A stretch of DNA of 64,000 bases from Sulfurimonas sp. (GTDB taxonomy: Bacteria > Campylobacterota > Campylobacteria > Campylobacterales > Sulfurimonadaceae): positions 1 through 64,000 of the forward strand of contig JAMORO010000068.1 in assembly GCA_027063505.1 (NCBI GenBank). Reading direction: 5' to 3'. Numbering within the stretch: position 1 is the stretch's first letter; every line of letters begins with the position of its first letter. The position numbers and the translations under genes are program-made. The notes below the pieces were generated by a model, which had not been told where the DNA came from, did not search any database, and was given only the letters and a program-made list of their open reading frames with translations. This document shows, piece after piece, positions 48,584 to 59,958 of the stretch.

Positions 48584-50143
48584 TTATTTTTTTTCCTCTT
48601 TGGTATATAGGGTTACCTGATTTTTACCGTTTAGTTTTGATTTGTACATCATATTATCTGCATATTTTACAAGGTCTATAGTCTTTCTTGCATGATCAGG
48701 ATAAATAGATATTCCAATACTTGCACCTATGTGTACAACTTTGTGATTTACAATTATATCTTTATTTAGCTCATTAATGATTACTTGAGCTACTTTTTCT
48801 GCTTCTTGGATATTTTTAATGTCTGGTAGAATAACTGTAAACTCATCTCCTGAGAGGCGAGAGGCAATATCTGTTTTTCGAATAGAACTTGTTAAAATAT
48901 TAGCAACTTTTTTCAGGAGTTCGTCTCCTGCTTGATGTCCGTAGGTATCGTTAATAGCCTTAAATCCATCAAGATCTATAAACATAAGTGCTACACGGTA
49001 ATTATATCGAAAAGCACGGTTGAGCTCATTTTGAAATTCAATGTTAAAGAGAGTTCTATTTGGTAGTTTTGTAAGTGTGTCATAGAGTGCAAGGTTTTTG
49101 AGCTTTTCACGGTTTAAGATAACATAGATAGAGAAAAAATAGAGAAGTATAAAGACTGTAAGAAAGAGAATTTTTAAATAGTTATGTTCTATCTCTATAT
49201 TACTGAGGTAATCAGACTCTGTATAGGTTACAATATATGCTGCATTCCTATTATTTTGTACCCCTTTAAGTGGTAGAAATGTCAAGATAATATTTTGATA
49301 GTTATAAATAATGGCAATTGAGAAGGGTTTCTCTTCCTTAATTTTTTGTTGTATTTTGTACCTTAGCTCTGGTGTTGCTATCTTATCGTAGAGCAGTTGA
49401 TCATTTATCCGTTTATGTGTGATACTCTCTATATAGTACTCTGTACTCTCCCAACTATTTTGATAATTAATAAGATAATTCTCCTCTATAATAGTATTTT
49501 TGGCAATGTTCTTAGATACTAAAATATGGGCATCATATACAAATTCATCTGTAATGTTTTTAAGAATATAAGCAGTGGAGAATCCTATCTCTACACTTCC
49601 TAGATGCTCTCCCTCTGCTGTTATAAGTGGATAGACAAAGCGTAATCCAACCATAAACTTACATGCTTCAAAAGCATTCTGCTCTTGGAGTGTTCTATTG
49701 GCTAGAACAACAGATGGTTCTATTTTACTAAGATCATCTCCAAACTCTGTAGGTTTATACATTCTTAAGAAGCTTTTATTATCTGGTGTGTGAAAATGTA
49801 TTTGGGAGATTCCCATATGTTTGAGTCGTTTATAGTTTCGTTTGAGCAGATTGTAGGCTTTCTCTCTTGCCGCTCTTTTTCCTATTTCATCTGAATCTTT
49901 GGCTTTTTTTAGTGTATCCATAAGTTTATGATTATGTGTGTACATAGTATGAATATCATCAGACATAATCTTTAAGTATCTGAAAACTGATTTGTACTTT
50001 ACATGAAGAATCTCACTCTGAACAGTAAGGTAATACTCTTTTTTATCAGTAATCAATTTATCGATCAGAAGTGATCCCACAAAAAGAAGCAGTGAAAAAA
50101 TAATAGTAAGTAAAATAAGTTTATCTTTTTTATTATTGAGCAT
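48584..50143 (-). CDS. Membrane diguanylate cyclase with periplasmic sensor domain
   Basis: Two TM segments; DTLTKLPNRTLF, FIDLDGFKAINDTYGHQAGDELL, RLSGDEFTVILP. Confidence 0.92.
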   Translation of the reverse strand: MLNNKKDKLILLTIIFSLLLFVGSLLIDKLITDKKEYYLTVQSEILHVKYKSVFRYLKIMSDDIHTMYTHNHKLMDTLKKAKDSDEIGKRAAREKAYNLLKRNYKRLKHMGISQIHFHTPDNKSFLRMYKPTEFGDDLSKIEPSVVLANRTLQEQNAFEACKFMVGLRFVYPLITAEGEHLGSVEIGFSTAYILKNITDEFVYDAHILVSKNIAKNTIIEENYLINYQNSWESTEYYIESITHKRINDQLLYDKIATPELRYKIQQKIKEEKPFSIAIIYNYQNIILTFLPLKGVQNNRNAAYIVTYTESDYLSNIEIEHNYLKILFLTVFILLYFFSIYVILNREKLKNLALYDTLTKLPNRTLFNIEFQNELNRAFRYNYRVALMFIDLDGFKAINDTYGHQAGDELLKKVANILTSSIRKTDIASRLSGDEFTVILPDIKNIQEAEKVAQVIINELNKDIIVNHKVVHIGASIGISIYPDHARKTIDLVKYADNMMYKSKLNGKNQVTLYTKEEKK

Positions 50144-50269
50144 TAGACTCCAGTAAAAGTTATCTTATCTATATTATACATCACTCAATGCTGTTTTAAT
50201 TCTTAAAGCATATATGAACTTAAATTTCCTTAAGCGAATCATAATCACAAAGCTATTATGATGTCGTAA

Positions 50270-51547
<1,278 letters not shown>

Positions 51548-51590
51548 ATAGAAAATTAAACAAATTTAAAAGTAAAAAAAAGGAAAACAG

Positions 51591-52571
51591 ATGGCAAAAG
51601 CAGACATATTAGGCGACTCTCTTTGGGACGCATACTCTGATAAAGTAACAACTCTTATGAATAACCCTCAACATCAAGGGGAACTTTTCCAAGGAGAAGT
51701 TGAAAAACGTGGTAACAAGCTTATTGTTGCTGATTTTGGTGCAGAGTCTTGTGGTGATGCAGTGCGTTTATACTGGGAGATTGACCCAGCGACAGACACT
51801 ATTGTAAACTCAAAATTTAAATCTTTTGGTTGTGGTACTGCTATCGCATCATCTGACGTAATGACTGAACTTTGTATCGGTAAAACAGTACAAGAGGCTG
51901 TTAAAATTACAAACATTGATGTTGAGTTAGCACTTCGTGATACTCCAGATGTTCCAGCTGTGCCACCTCAAAAAATGCACTGTTCAGTAATGGCTTATGA
52001 TGTTATCAAAAAAGCTGCAGGTCTTTACATGGGTGTTGATGCTGAGAGTTTTGAAGAGGAGATTATCGTATGTGAGTGTGCTCGTGTATCTCTAAACACT
52101 CTTAAAGAGGTTATTAAACTTAATGATCTTCATACTATTGAAGAGATTACTGACTACACAAAAGCGGGTGGTTTTTGTAAGTCTTGTATCAAACCAGGTG
52201 GACATGAAGCTCGTGAGTGGTACTTAGTAGATATCTTAGCTGACACTCGTAAAGAGATGGATGAAGAGAAGATGAAAGCTGCTGCTGATGCTCAGGCTGC
52301 AGGTGGTGGTAACTTTGAAGAGATGACTCTTGTACAACAGATCAAAGCTGTTGATGCTATCATCGATGAGAATGTACGTCAGTTCTTAATCATGGATGGT
52401 GGTGATATGGAGATTATCGACATCAAGAAAAATGATGGATATATTGATATTTATATTCGTTACCTTGGTGCTTGTAACGGTTGTGCTTCAAGTGCAACTG
52501 GTACACTCTATGCGATAGAGTCTACTCTTAAAGAGAAACTCTCAAGCAATATTCGTGTTTTACCTATCTAG
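51591..52571 (+). CDS. nifU: Fe-S cluster scaffold NifU
   Basis: FGCGTAIASSD, HCSVMAYDVI, CECARVS...GGFCKSC, C-terminal YLGACNGCASSATGT. Confidence 0.96.
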   Translation: MAKADILGDSLWDAYSDKVTTLMNNPQHQGELFQGEVEKRGNKLIVADFGAESCGDAVRLYWEIDPATDTIVNSKFKSFGCGTAIASSDVMTELCIGKTVQEAVKITNIDVELALRDTPDVPAVPPQKMHCSVMAYDVIKKAAGLYMGVDAESFEEEIIVCECARVSLNTLKEVIKLNDLHTIEEITDYTKAGGFCKSCIKPGGHEAREWYLVDILADTRKEMDEEKMKAAADAQAAGGGNFEEMTLVQQIKAVDAIIDENVRQFLIMDGGDMEIIDIKKNDGYIDIYIRYLGACNGCASSATGTLYAIESTLKEKLSSNIRVLPI

Positions 52572-52590
52572 TCTCATAGTAGCTAGTTTC

Positions 52591-52623
52591 TCTAGACTAA
52601 AAGTATAATACTTTTAGTCTAGA
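52591..52623. repeat. Perfect 33-bp palindrome (16-bp arms, 1-nt centre)
   Basis: TCTAGACTAAAAGTAT-A-ATACTTTTAGTCTAGA between convergent nifU and MCP genes. Confidence 0.9.
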
Positions 52624-52707
52624 TGCTCTCTTTATCCACAACTAAAACACCTATATGTGAACTGTTTATAAGTTGATTTGTCCAGTGTATATTTTTTTCA
52701 TAAATCT

Positions 52708-53826
52708 TTAGTTAGCATGTCTTATTGATTTTTCTTCTTCTAACATACTATTTAAAGTACTTATAACCTCTATAGACGCTTTTTCAGCTGCACCAAAATA
52801 AGTCATAACATTTTTGGAGTGCTCTGTACAAGTACCTTCTTGTACACATTTTACTGCTTTTTGAATGTTTTTATGTACTTCTTTGTGGGGTGCTGCCATT
52901 TTATTATAACTCGGAACCTTTCCAAATTTTTCTTTTCCATTACCTTCTAAATACCATTTGCCAAGTCTACATTCACTATCTGTTGCAAAATTCCCCGTTA
53001 CTTCTCCTGTAAAAACTGTTTTATATCCATTTGCTTTAAATAGTAGATGGTCAAGTTTACTTAGAACCATAAAAACAGCATAGGTAATATCTTTGTTCTC
53101 TTGGGAAATAATTTGAGAATTACTCGAGAGGAGAGACATCTGTTCTTGAAAAATATCCATCTGTTTATTTGATTGATTAGATAACTCCTCCATTGCTTGA
53201 GAGTGTTCATGAACTTCTTGAGTGTTTTGTTTTAGGGATGAAACGGATATTTCCACTTCACTTGTTGCTTTTTGTGTTCGTTCGGCAAGCTTACGTACTT
53301 CATCTGCAACAACTGCAAAACCACGACCATGTTCCCCTGCACGTGCTGCTTCTATAGCTGCATTAAGTGCTAAAAGGTTTGTTTGGTCTGAAATATCTTT
53401 GATAAGGGTAATAACATCAGTAATACTATCAACATTAGAGTTAAGAGTATTTACCTGTTCATAAGTACTGGTAATATGCTCTAAAAGAGAACTCATAGTT
53501 CCTGATAGTGTTACGATTTCAGATGAACACACCATAGTATGTTTATTGTTTTCACTATTTCTTACATCTACATCTTTTAAAGCTTGAAGATTGTTCTCTA
53601 AATCCTTTTGAATTATAGTGAGATCTCTATCGCATCCATCTGTTAAAGCATGAGTTAACGACTTAATAAGTTCGTTCATAGTTTTGTTAGATTCTGCATA
53701 TCGAGCTTGCTTTTCTAACTCACCTTTTTGTTCTTCTATCAGTTGTATCTGCTCTTTTAGAGTAACAATTTCTCTCTTTTGAGCATCTAATTCATCTTTG
53801 AGCTTTGTATCGTTCGAAAAAAACAT
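52708..53826 (-). CDS. Soluble methyl-accepting chemotaxis protein with C-terminal CZB zinc-binding domain
   Basis: [59 protein letters not shown]...[12 protein letters not shown]...PHKEVHKNI; no TM segment. Confidence 0.9.
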   Translation of the reverse strand: MFFSNDTKLKDELDAQKREIVTLKEQIQLIEEQKGELEKQARYAESNKTMNELIKSLTHALTDGCDRDLTIIQKDLENNLQALKDVDVRNSENNKHTMVCSSEIVTLSGTMSSLLEHITSTYEQVNTLNSNVDSITDVITLIKDISDQTNLLALNAAIEAARAGEHGRGFAVVADEVRKLAERTQKATSEVEISVSSLKQNTQEVHEHSQAMEELSNQSNKQMDIFQEQMSLLSSNSQIISQENKDITYAVFMVLSKLDHLLFKANGYKTVFTGEVTGNFATDSECRLGKWYLEGNGKEKFGKVPSYNKMAAPHKEVHKNIQKAVKCVQEGTCTEHSKNVMTYFGAAEKASIEVISTLNSMLEEEKSIRHAN

Positions 53827-53912
53827 TTACTTCCTTTTGTCCAAGCATGTTTAATAGTAACTTAATTATAAACAATAGAGGAAAGTTTATAGTTTTTTGA
53901 TAGAATGATGTC

Positions 53913-54506
53913 ATGAAAAAAGTATATTACTCTGAGATTACTGATGCTCTTGTATCTGATGGATATATTGTTGTGAAAAATGCTTTTAGTGAAGCATACT
54001 GTAAAAATTTATTGGATTTAGCTCTTGATGAATCAGAGTATAAAAAAGCGGGTATTTCAAGTAGTGAAAAACTTCATATAGACTCTACAAAGCGTCGTGA
54101 TAAAACGCTATGGATAGATGAAGATGGAGCAACCTTAAGTGAGTACTTATCCTTTTGTAGAGGACTTCAAGAGTATTTAAACCGCTCACTCTATCTTGGA
54201 CTCTCCTACTACGAGGCACATTTTGCTATCTATGAAGAGGGTGATTTCTATGAGAAACATTTGGATGCTTTTAAGGGGAGTAAAAACAGAGTTGTAACTA
54301 CAGTTTTGTATCTAAATGAAGGGTGGAGTGAAGAGGATGGTGGTGCACTTATAGTTTATGATGAAGATGATAAAAAGATAAAAAAAGTAGTGCCAAACAT
54401 GGGAACTCTAGTCGTTTTTCTAAGTGATAAATTTCCACATGAAGTCCTCCCTACAAATAAAAAACGCCACTCTATTGCAGGGTGGTTTCGGGTAGATAAG
54501 AGATGA
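53913..54506 (+). CDS. 2OG-Fe(II) oxygenase (prolyl 4-hydroxylase/SM-20-like)
   Basis: FYEKHLDAFKGSKNRVVTTVLYLNEGWSEEDGGALIVYD...FPHEVLPTNKKRHSIAGWFR (HxD...H...R). Confidence 0.87.
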   Translation: MKKVYYSEITDALVSDGYIVVKNAFSEAYCKNLLDLALDESEYKKAGISSSEKLHIDSTKRRDKTLWIDEDGATLSEYLSFCRGLQEYLNRSLYLGLSYYEAHFAIYEEGDFYEKHLDAFKGSKNRVVTTVLYLNEGWSEEDGGALIVYDEDDKKIKKVVPNMGTLVVFLSDKFPHEVLPTNKKRHSIAGWFRVDKR

Positions 54507-55381
54507 AAGATATAAATTATTTAGCACTTGGTGGTACTCTTTTTATCCCTGCTTCTCATAGCTCTTTAAACGCTATTGTTAATGAGCAGAAGTATAGTGG
54601 GCTTAAGAGTGTGGTGATTGACTTTGAAGATGGACTGGAGAGTAAAGTGTTTGAAAACGCTATGAATACTTTAGATAGCGTTTTAAAAAACATCTCAACT
54701 CTCTCTCCTTATGTTTTTCTTCGGGCAAGAGATAGTGAACACTTAGAAGAGCTTCTACTTTTAGACTCTATCTCTACTGTTACTGGTTTTGTGTTAGCAA
54801 AGTTCTCTTTACTTAATGCAGATACTTACTTAGCATTACTACAAGATAAAGAGTTCTATATGATGCCGAGTATAGAGGGGTCTGAGCTTTTTAATCATCA
54901 AGAGCTACAGGAACTTAAAGAGAAGATACTCACTAACAAACAGAATGTTTTGTTAGTTCGTTTTGGACTTGAAGATATGTTACGACAGCTTGGAATGCGC
55001 CGAAAATGTGATGAGTCCATTTTTGACTTTAGTAGTACCTCTGTTGTAGTTGGTAACTTTATAGCCACTTTTAAGAGTGCTGGATTTGGAGTGAGTGGTG
55101 GTGTTTATCCCTGTTTTAAAGATAGAGAAGGGTTTACTCATGATGTGCAGAGAGATCTCAAAGAGGGGCTTTTTTCTAAGACTATTATACACCCAAGTCA
55201 AATTGAGATTATTAATAGTCTTTATTGTGTTACTAAAGAGGAGTTCGATGAAGCTACAGATATCCTCTCTGCAACATCTACTCTCTTTGCACAAAATGAT
55301 AAAATGGCTGAGGTAATTACGATGGAGCCTCATTCAGAGATGATTTTACAAAGAGCGAGTCTCTATGGAGTAAAGGATTAA
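54503..55381 (+). CDS. CitE/HpcH-like C-C bond lyase
   Basis: TLFIPASHSS...SVVIDFEDGLES...PSIEGSELF...IIHPSQIEIIN. Confidence 0.75.
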   Translation: MKDINYLALGGTLFIPASHSSLNAIVNEQKYSGLKSVVIDFEDGLESKVFENAMNTLDSVLKNISTLSPYVFLRARDSEHLEELLLLDSISTVTGFVLAKFSLLNADTYLALLQDKEFYMMPSIEGSELFNHQELQELKEKILTNKQNVLLVRFGLEDMLRQLGMRRKCDESIFDFSSTSVVVGNFIATFKSAGFGVSGGVYPCFKDREGFTHDVQRDLKEGLFSKTIIHPSQIEIINSLYCVTKEEFDEATDILSATSTLFAQNDKMAEVITMEPHSEMILQRASLYGVKD

Positions 55382-55382
55382 C

Positions 55383-56579
55383 ATGCATGAACATATAGCA
55401 ATTCTACTTATCACTCTTGTGATTTTAGGGTATGGATATATCTCAAAACTTTTAGAGAGATTTAGTATCTCAGGGCCTATGGTTTTTACCACTATAGGTA
55501 TTTTACTCTCATCCTTAGTCTCTGGGGTAGTTGATGCTAAACCGAGTACAGAAGTCATAACCATTATCGCTGAAATTGCTTTAATTATTGTTCTTTTTTC
55601 AGATGCTTCAACACTAAATCTTAAAGAGCTTCGATGGGGAATCCCCTCTCGGTTACTGTTTATTGGACTTCCTTTAACTATCGTTTTATCTACACTCTGT
55701 GCAATGTATATCTTTCCTCAAGAGAGTATTTTGTACCTATTTTTGATGGCACTGTTACTCGCTCCAACTGATGCTGCACTCGGCAAGGCTGTTGTTTCAG
55801 ATAGAGATGTCCCTTTAAAAATTCGTTCAGCTATTAATGTTGAAAGTGGACTTAATGATGGGATAGTTTTTCCTATCATTCTTGGGGCATTAGTCGCTAT
55901 AAATCAGTCTATAGATAATGTGAGTGGAACATACTGGCTTGTGTATGTTTTGCAACAAATTAGTGTTGGTGCTATAATTGGGAGTTTTATTGGCTATCTA
56001 AATGCTAGATTGTCTCTTTTTTTCATTAAAAAAGGAGATATGGGAAGTGCTTATAAAAACCTTTTACCCTTAGCTATAGCCATTTTTGCTTACTATGTGG
56101 CAGAGTATCTTGGTGGGAATGGTTTTATCGCTGCATTTTTTGCAGGACTTCTTTTAGGAAACTATAACGAGAGTTTAAAAGAGAATGTGAATAACTTTGC
56201 AGAGAGTGAGAGTGAACTTCTACTTCTTATGAGTTTTATGGTCTTTGGTTTTACTTTTGTTCCCTATGCAGTAGAGTTTTGGGATGTTCGTGTTGTAGTT
56301 TACTCTCTCTTAAGTCTTACTTTTTTAAGGATGATTCCCGTGGCTTTGAGTCTTATTGGGACAAAGCTTGATATGGCAACACTTCTGTTTATCGGTTGGT
56401 TTGGTCCAAGAGGTATCGCTTCTGTTTTATATATTCTCATTGTCGTTGATAAGATAGAGGGTGTAAAGGGGCATGAAACTATCTTTAGTGTAGTAACTTT
56501 AACAATTTTAATGAGTATCTTTTTACACGGTATAACAGCAAAACCTTTCGTTTCTCTTTATGGTAAAAACCATCATTAA
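55383..56579 (+). CDS. CPA1-family Na+(K+)/H+ antiporter
   Basis: APTDAALGKAVVSD, NVESGLNDGIVFPIILGAL, GWFGPRGIASVLYI. Confidence 0.9.
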   Translation: MHEHIAILLITLVILGYGYISKLLERFSISGPMVFTTIGILLSSLVSGVVDAKPSTEVITIIAEIALIIVLFSDASTLNLKELRWGIPSRLLFIGLPLTIVLSTLCAMYIFPQESILYLFLMALLLAPTDAALGKAVVSDRDVPLKIRSAINVESGLNDGIVFPIILGALVAINQSIDNVSGTYWLVYVLQQISVGAIIGSFIGYLNARLSLFFIKKGDMGSAYKNLLPLAIAIFAYYVAEYLGGNGFIAAFFAGLLLGNYNESLKENVNNFAESESELLLLMSFMVFGFTFVPYAVEFWDVRVVVYSLLSLTFLRMIPVALSLIGTKLDMATLLFIGWFGPRGIASVLYILIVVDKIEGVKGHETIFSVVTLTILMSIFLHGITAKPFVSLYGKNHH

Positions 56580-56632
56580 AGCAAAGAAAATGTATAATTT
56601 TTACTACTTAAACATTAGTCAAAAGAGAATTT

Positions 56633-57916
56633 ATGAAACAGTTTGATAAAGAGCACATCCTCCACCCTTATGCCCCCTCACAACCCTTAGCCGAGATGCA
56701 ACTTGTAAAGTCTGCTCATGGCGTTTACTTAGAGCTTGAGAGTGGTGAGCGAGTCATTGATGGGATGAGCTCTTGGTGGTCAGTTATACATGGCTATAAT
56801 GTACCTGAGTTAAATGATGCAGCAAGCAAGCAACTCTCTAAAATGAGTCATGTTATGTTTGGTGGTTTAACTCACGAACCTGCAATTAAGCTTGCTCAAA
56901 CGCTACTAGAGATTACAGATGAGAGTTTAGAGCATATCTTCTTTAGTGATAGTGGAAGTGTGAGTGTTGAGGTGGCATTGAAGATGGCGTTTCAGTATCA
57001 CAACTCACAAGGCAATAGAAAAAAAATAAAGATTTTAGCCTTTGAGAAGGGGTATCACGGGGATACTTTTGGAGCGATGAGTGTCTGTGATCCTGTTACT
57101 GGAATGCATACGGCATTTGAGGGAATACTCCATAAAAACATCTTCACAAAAGCACCAGAACCCGCTTTTAGTGAGAGTTGGGATGACTCTTATATGAGTG
57201 ACTTTAAGAGTAAACTAGAATCACATCATGAAGAGATTGCTGCTGTTATACTTGAACCCATAGTGCAAGGTGCTGGTGGTATGCGTATCTACTCGCCACA
57301 CTTTTTAAAGCGAGTACGAGAGCTCTGTAGTGAGTATGATGTACTGTTTATCTTAGATGAGATTGCAACGGGATTTGGTCGGACTGGAAAGCTCTTTGCC
57401 TATGAGCATGCAGGTGTAAGACCTGATATACTCTGTGTAGGAAAAGCACTAACTGGTGGTTATATGTCACTCGCAGCAACACTTACAAGTAAAAAAGTGA
57501 TGCAGGGAGTAGAAGAGGGAGGTAATGTTCTTATGCATGGCCCAACCTTTATGGCAAATCCTCTCGCATGTGCTGTGGCAAATGCCTCTTTAGAGCTCCT
57601 TTTAAACTCCCCTTGGCAAGAGCGAATCCAAGCAATAGAGCTACAGTTAAAAGAGGAACTAGGTAGATGTGAAGCACTTGAAATAGTAAAAGAGGTTCGT
57701 GTTATCGGGGCTATTGGGGTTGTCGAGCTTACAAAACCAACAGACTTGGCACTGCTTACTCCGATGTTTATACAACATGGCGTTTGGGTCAGACCATTTT
57801 TAAATCTTGTTTATATTATGCCGCAGTATGTTATAAGCAAAGAGGAACTCTCTCATCTAACAGAGGCGATATTTGAAGTTATAAAAGAGTTTGAAAAGAT
57901 AGAGGGAGAGAGATGA
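56633..57916 (+). CDS. bioA: Adenosylmethionine-8-amino-7-oxononanoate aminotransferase
   Basis: DKEHILHPYAPSQP, DGMSSWWSVIHGYNVPELN, ILDEIATGFGRTGKLFAYEHAGVRPDILCVGKALTGG. Confidence 0.95.
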   Translation: MKQFDKEHILHPYAPSQPLAEMQLVKSAHGVYLELESGERVIDGMSSWWSVIHGYNVPELNDAASKQLSKMSHVMFGGLTHEPAIKLAQTLLEITDESLEHIFFSDSGSVSVEVALKMAFQYHNSQGNRKKIKILAFEKGYHGDTFGAMSVCDPVTGMHTAFEGILHKNIFTKAPEPAFSESWDDSYMSDFKSKLESHHEEIAAVILEPIVQGAGGMRIYSPHFLKRVRELCSEYDVLFILDEIATGFGRTGKLFAYEHAGVRPDILCVGKALTGGYMSLAATLTSKKVMQGVEEGGNVLMHGPTFMANPLACAVANASLELLLNSPWQERIQAIELQLKEELGRCEALEIVKEVRVIGAIGVVELTKPTDLALLTPMFIQHGVWVRPFLNLVYIMPQYVISKEELSHLTEAIFEVIKEFEKIEGER

Positions 57917-58833
57917 TGAAAGATAATATAGTAAAGAGTGAAATACAGTATCAAGAACTCCCAAATGCTAAACCAAGTGAAGCGGATATTCTCATTCAGA
58001 GAGTAGCATTTGGTGGGGCTGTGAGTGGAGAGAGTGGAACAGAGAGAGCACCTGATGCTATCTTAGAGATAAGTGAGCAGTTGGAGTACTATGATGAAGA
58101 TTTAGAGTGGTCTCCTATGAAGTATATGTCTGTTTGTGTGAGTGAGTCTGTGAGTAAATATAGAGAGATAAAACCCTCCACAAAAGCACTGCTACAAGGG
58201 GAAAATCAACTCCTTATCTCTCTAGGAGGTGACCACTCTATAACACCTCAGATAACACGAGGTTTGTTAGCCTCTCCCTCTACTATCGTTTTCTTAGATG
58301 CACATGCAGATCTCAGAGAGAGTTATATGGGTGATCCATACTCACATGCTACACCGGTGCATCATCTTTTGTGCGATGGGCATAGAGTTATTATGATAGG
58401 GATTCGCTCTATCTATGAAGAGGAAGCGATCCGTATAAAAGAGGATGAGATGATAGAGTTTTATGGGGATAGAATGCTACGAGATGAGAGAGTCAAACAG
58501 AGACTCTTTGAGAGAATCCGCTCTCTAGAGGGGGATATCTATCTGAGCATAGATATGGATGCTTTTAATCCAGCTTTCGTTCCAAGTGTAGGAACACCAC
58601 AACCGGGTGGACTTGACTACTACTTTGCTACCGATATTTTAGAAGCACTCTTTTTAAACTCAGATGCAAAAGTTTTAGGGGCTGATCTTGTAGAGCTTAT
58701 TCCCGAAGCTTCAACAGTCTCACAAACTTTTACAGCGAAAATTCTCCAAAAAATCATCAGCTATTGGGGAAAATCTCAGGGGTTTGAGCATCGTGAGATG
58801 TGTGGCTCTCAGATGCAAGTAGAGTATGACTAA
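57913..58833 (+). CDS. speB: Agmatinase/ureohydrolase family protein
   Basis: SLGGDHSIT, FLDAHADLRESY, YSHATPVHHL, SIDMDAFNPAFVPSVGTPQPGG metal-ligand motifs. Confidence 0.92.
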   Translation: MMKDNIVKSEIQYQELPNAKPSEADILIQRVAFGGAVSGESGTERAPDAILEISEQLEYYDEDLEWSPMKYMSVCVSESVSKYREIKPSTKALLQGENQLLISLGGDHSITPQITRGLLASPSTIVFLDAHADLRESYMGDPYSHATPVHHLLCDGHRVIMIGIRSIYEEEAIRIKEDEMIEFYGDRMLRDERVKQRLFERIRSLEGDIYLSIDMDAFNPAFVPSVGTPQPGGLDYYFATDILEALFLNSDAKVLGADLVELIPEASTVSQTFTAKILQKIISYWGKSQGFEHREMCGSQMQVEYD

Positions 58834-59958
58834 GTGCTTAGTTTAACAGAGATAGCACCACTTGAACTCTCCTACTTTGAGCAGATGGGATTTAGTTGGC
58901 ATACAGACAGCACAAGACCCTATGTTGTAAGAGATAAGATGTTAGCACTTACCCATACTGAAGTGGATGCTTATGTAAACGCTACAAGTGAACTCTACCG
59001 TATGTATGAAGCGGGTGCAGAGTATGTGATAGAGAATAATCTTTTTGATGCATTAGATATTCCTAAAAATCTTATCGAGAGTATAAAAGAGAGTTTTGAG
59101 AAAGAGAGAGACAACCATCTTTATGGTCGTTTTGATCTGAGTGGAGGGATAGATAACAGGCCTATAAAGCTTATAGAGTTTAATGCCGATACCCCGACAC
59201 TTTTAGTAGAGTCTACTCTTATTCAGTGGATGATGTTACAAAAGAGTGGCCTCAAAGAGTGTGCACAGTTTAATGCAATCTATGAAGGCATACAGAAGAA
59301 GTTTATAGCAATAGCCTCTTCAAAAAAAGGGAGCTTTTCTAAGTTTCTCTTTAGTAGTATAAGTGGAGTGGATGAGGAGATAGAGACCGTTAAACTGCTC
59401 CAAAATATGGCAAAAGATGCAGGGCTTTTAACACACTTTACCTACCTTGAAGAGATGGCATTTAGTGAGGATGCTGTTTTAGATGAAGAGGAGAGAGCCT
59501 ATGAGTTTTGGTTTAAACTTTTTCCTTGGGAGGAGATGCTTGCATTTGAGGGTGGATTAGAGACATCTCTTTTAAATCCGGCATTTACACTACTCTATCA
59601 GTCTAAGGGGATGTTAGCGATTCTTTCACAACTTTTTCCAGACTCTCCCTATCTTCTTGAGAGCTCATTTGAACCACTACAAGAGAAAAAGTATGTGAAA
59701 AAAACTATGTTTGGGAGAGAGGGTGCAAACATAGATATCGTAGCTAATGGTGAAACTCTTAAGAGTACAGAGGGTGCTTATGGGGAGTACAAAGTAGTCT
59801 ATCAAGAGTATGTTGATTTCGTTCGTGATGGTGATGGTGAGTACTATCAGGCGGGTGTTTTTTACTCAGGAGAGCCTTGTGGAATAGGCTTTCGTAGAGG
59901 TGCAGAGATACTAGATAATATGAGTCAGTTTATAGGACATTATGTTAAAAGTGTATAG
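58834..59958 (+). CDS. Glutathionylspermidine synthase-like ATP-grasp ligase (GTG start)
   Basis: YGRFDLSGGIDNRPIKLIEFNADTPTLLVESTLIQW and KKTMFGREGANIDIV. Confidence 0.88.
   Translation: MLSLTEIAPLELSYFEQMGFSWHTDSTRPYVVRDKMLALTHTEVDAYVNATSELYRMYEAGAEYVIENNLFDALDIPKNLIESIKESFEKERDNHLYGRFDLSGGIDNRPIKLIEFNADTPTLLVESTLIQWMMLQKSGLKECAQFNAIYEGIQKKFIAIASSKKGSFSKFLFSSISGVDEEIETVKLLQNMAKDAGLLTHFTYLEEMAFSEDAVLDEEERAYEFWFKLFPWEEMLAFEGGLETSLLNPAFTLLYQSKGMLAILSQLFPDSPYLLESSFEPLQEKKYVKKTMFGREGANIDIVANGETLKSTEGAYGEYKVVYQEYVDFVRDGDGEYYQAGVFYSGEPCGIGFRRGAEILDNMSQFIGHYVKSV

Noticed and set aside
48584-50143. SGDEF variant in the diguanylate cyclase as an inactive site
   Set aside because: Ser at the first position with intact DEF is a tolerated variant; the remaining GGDEF-domain motifs are intact, so activity is likely.
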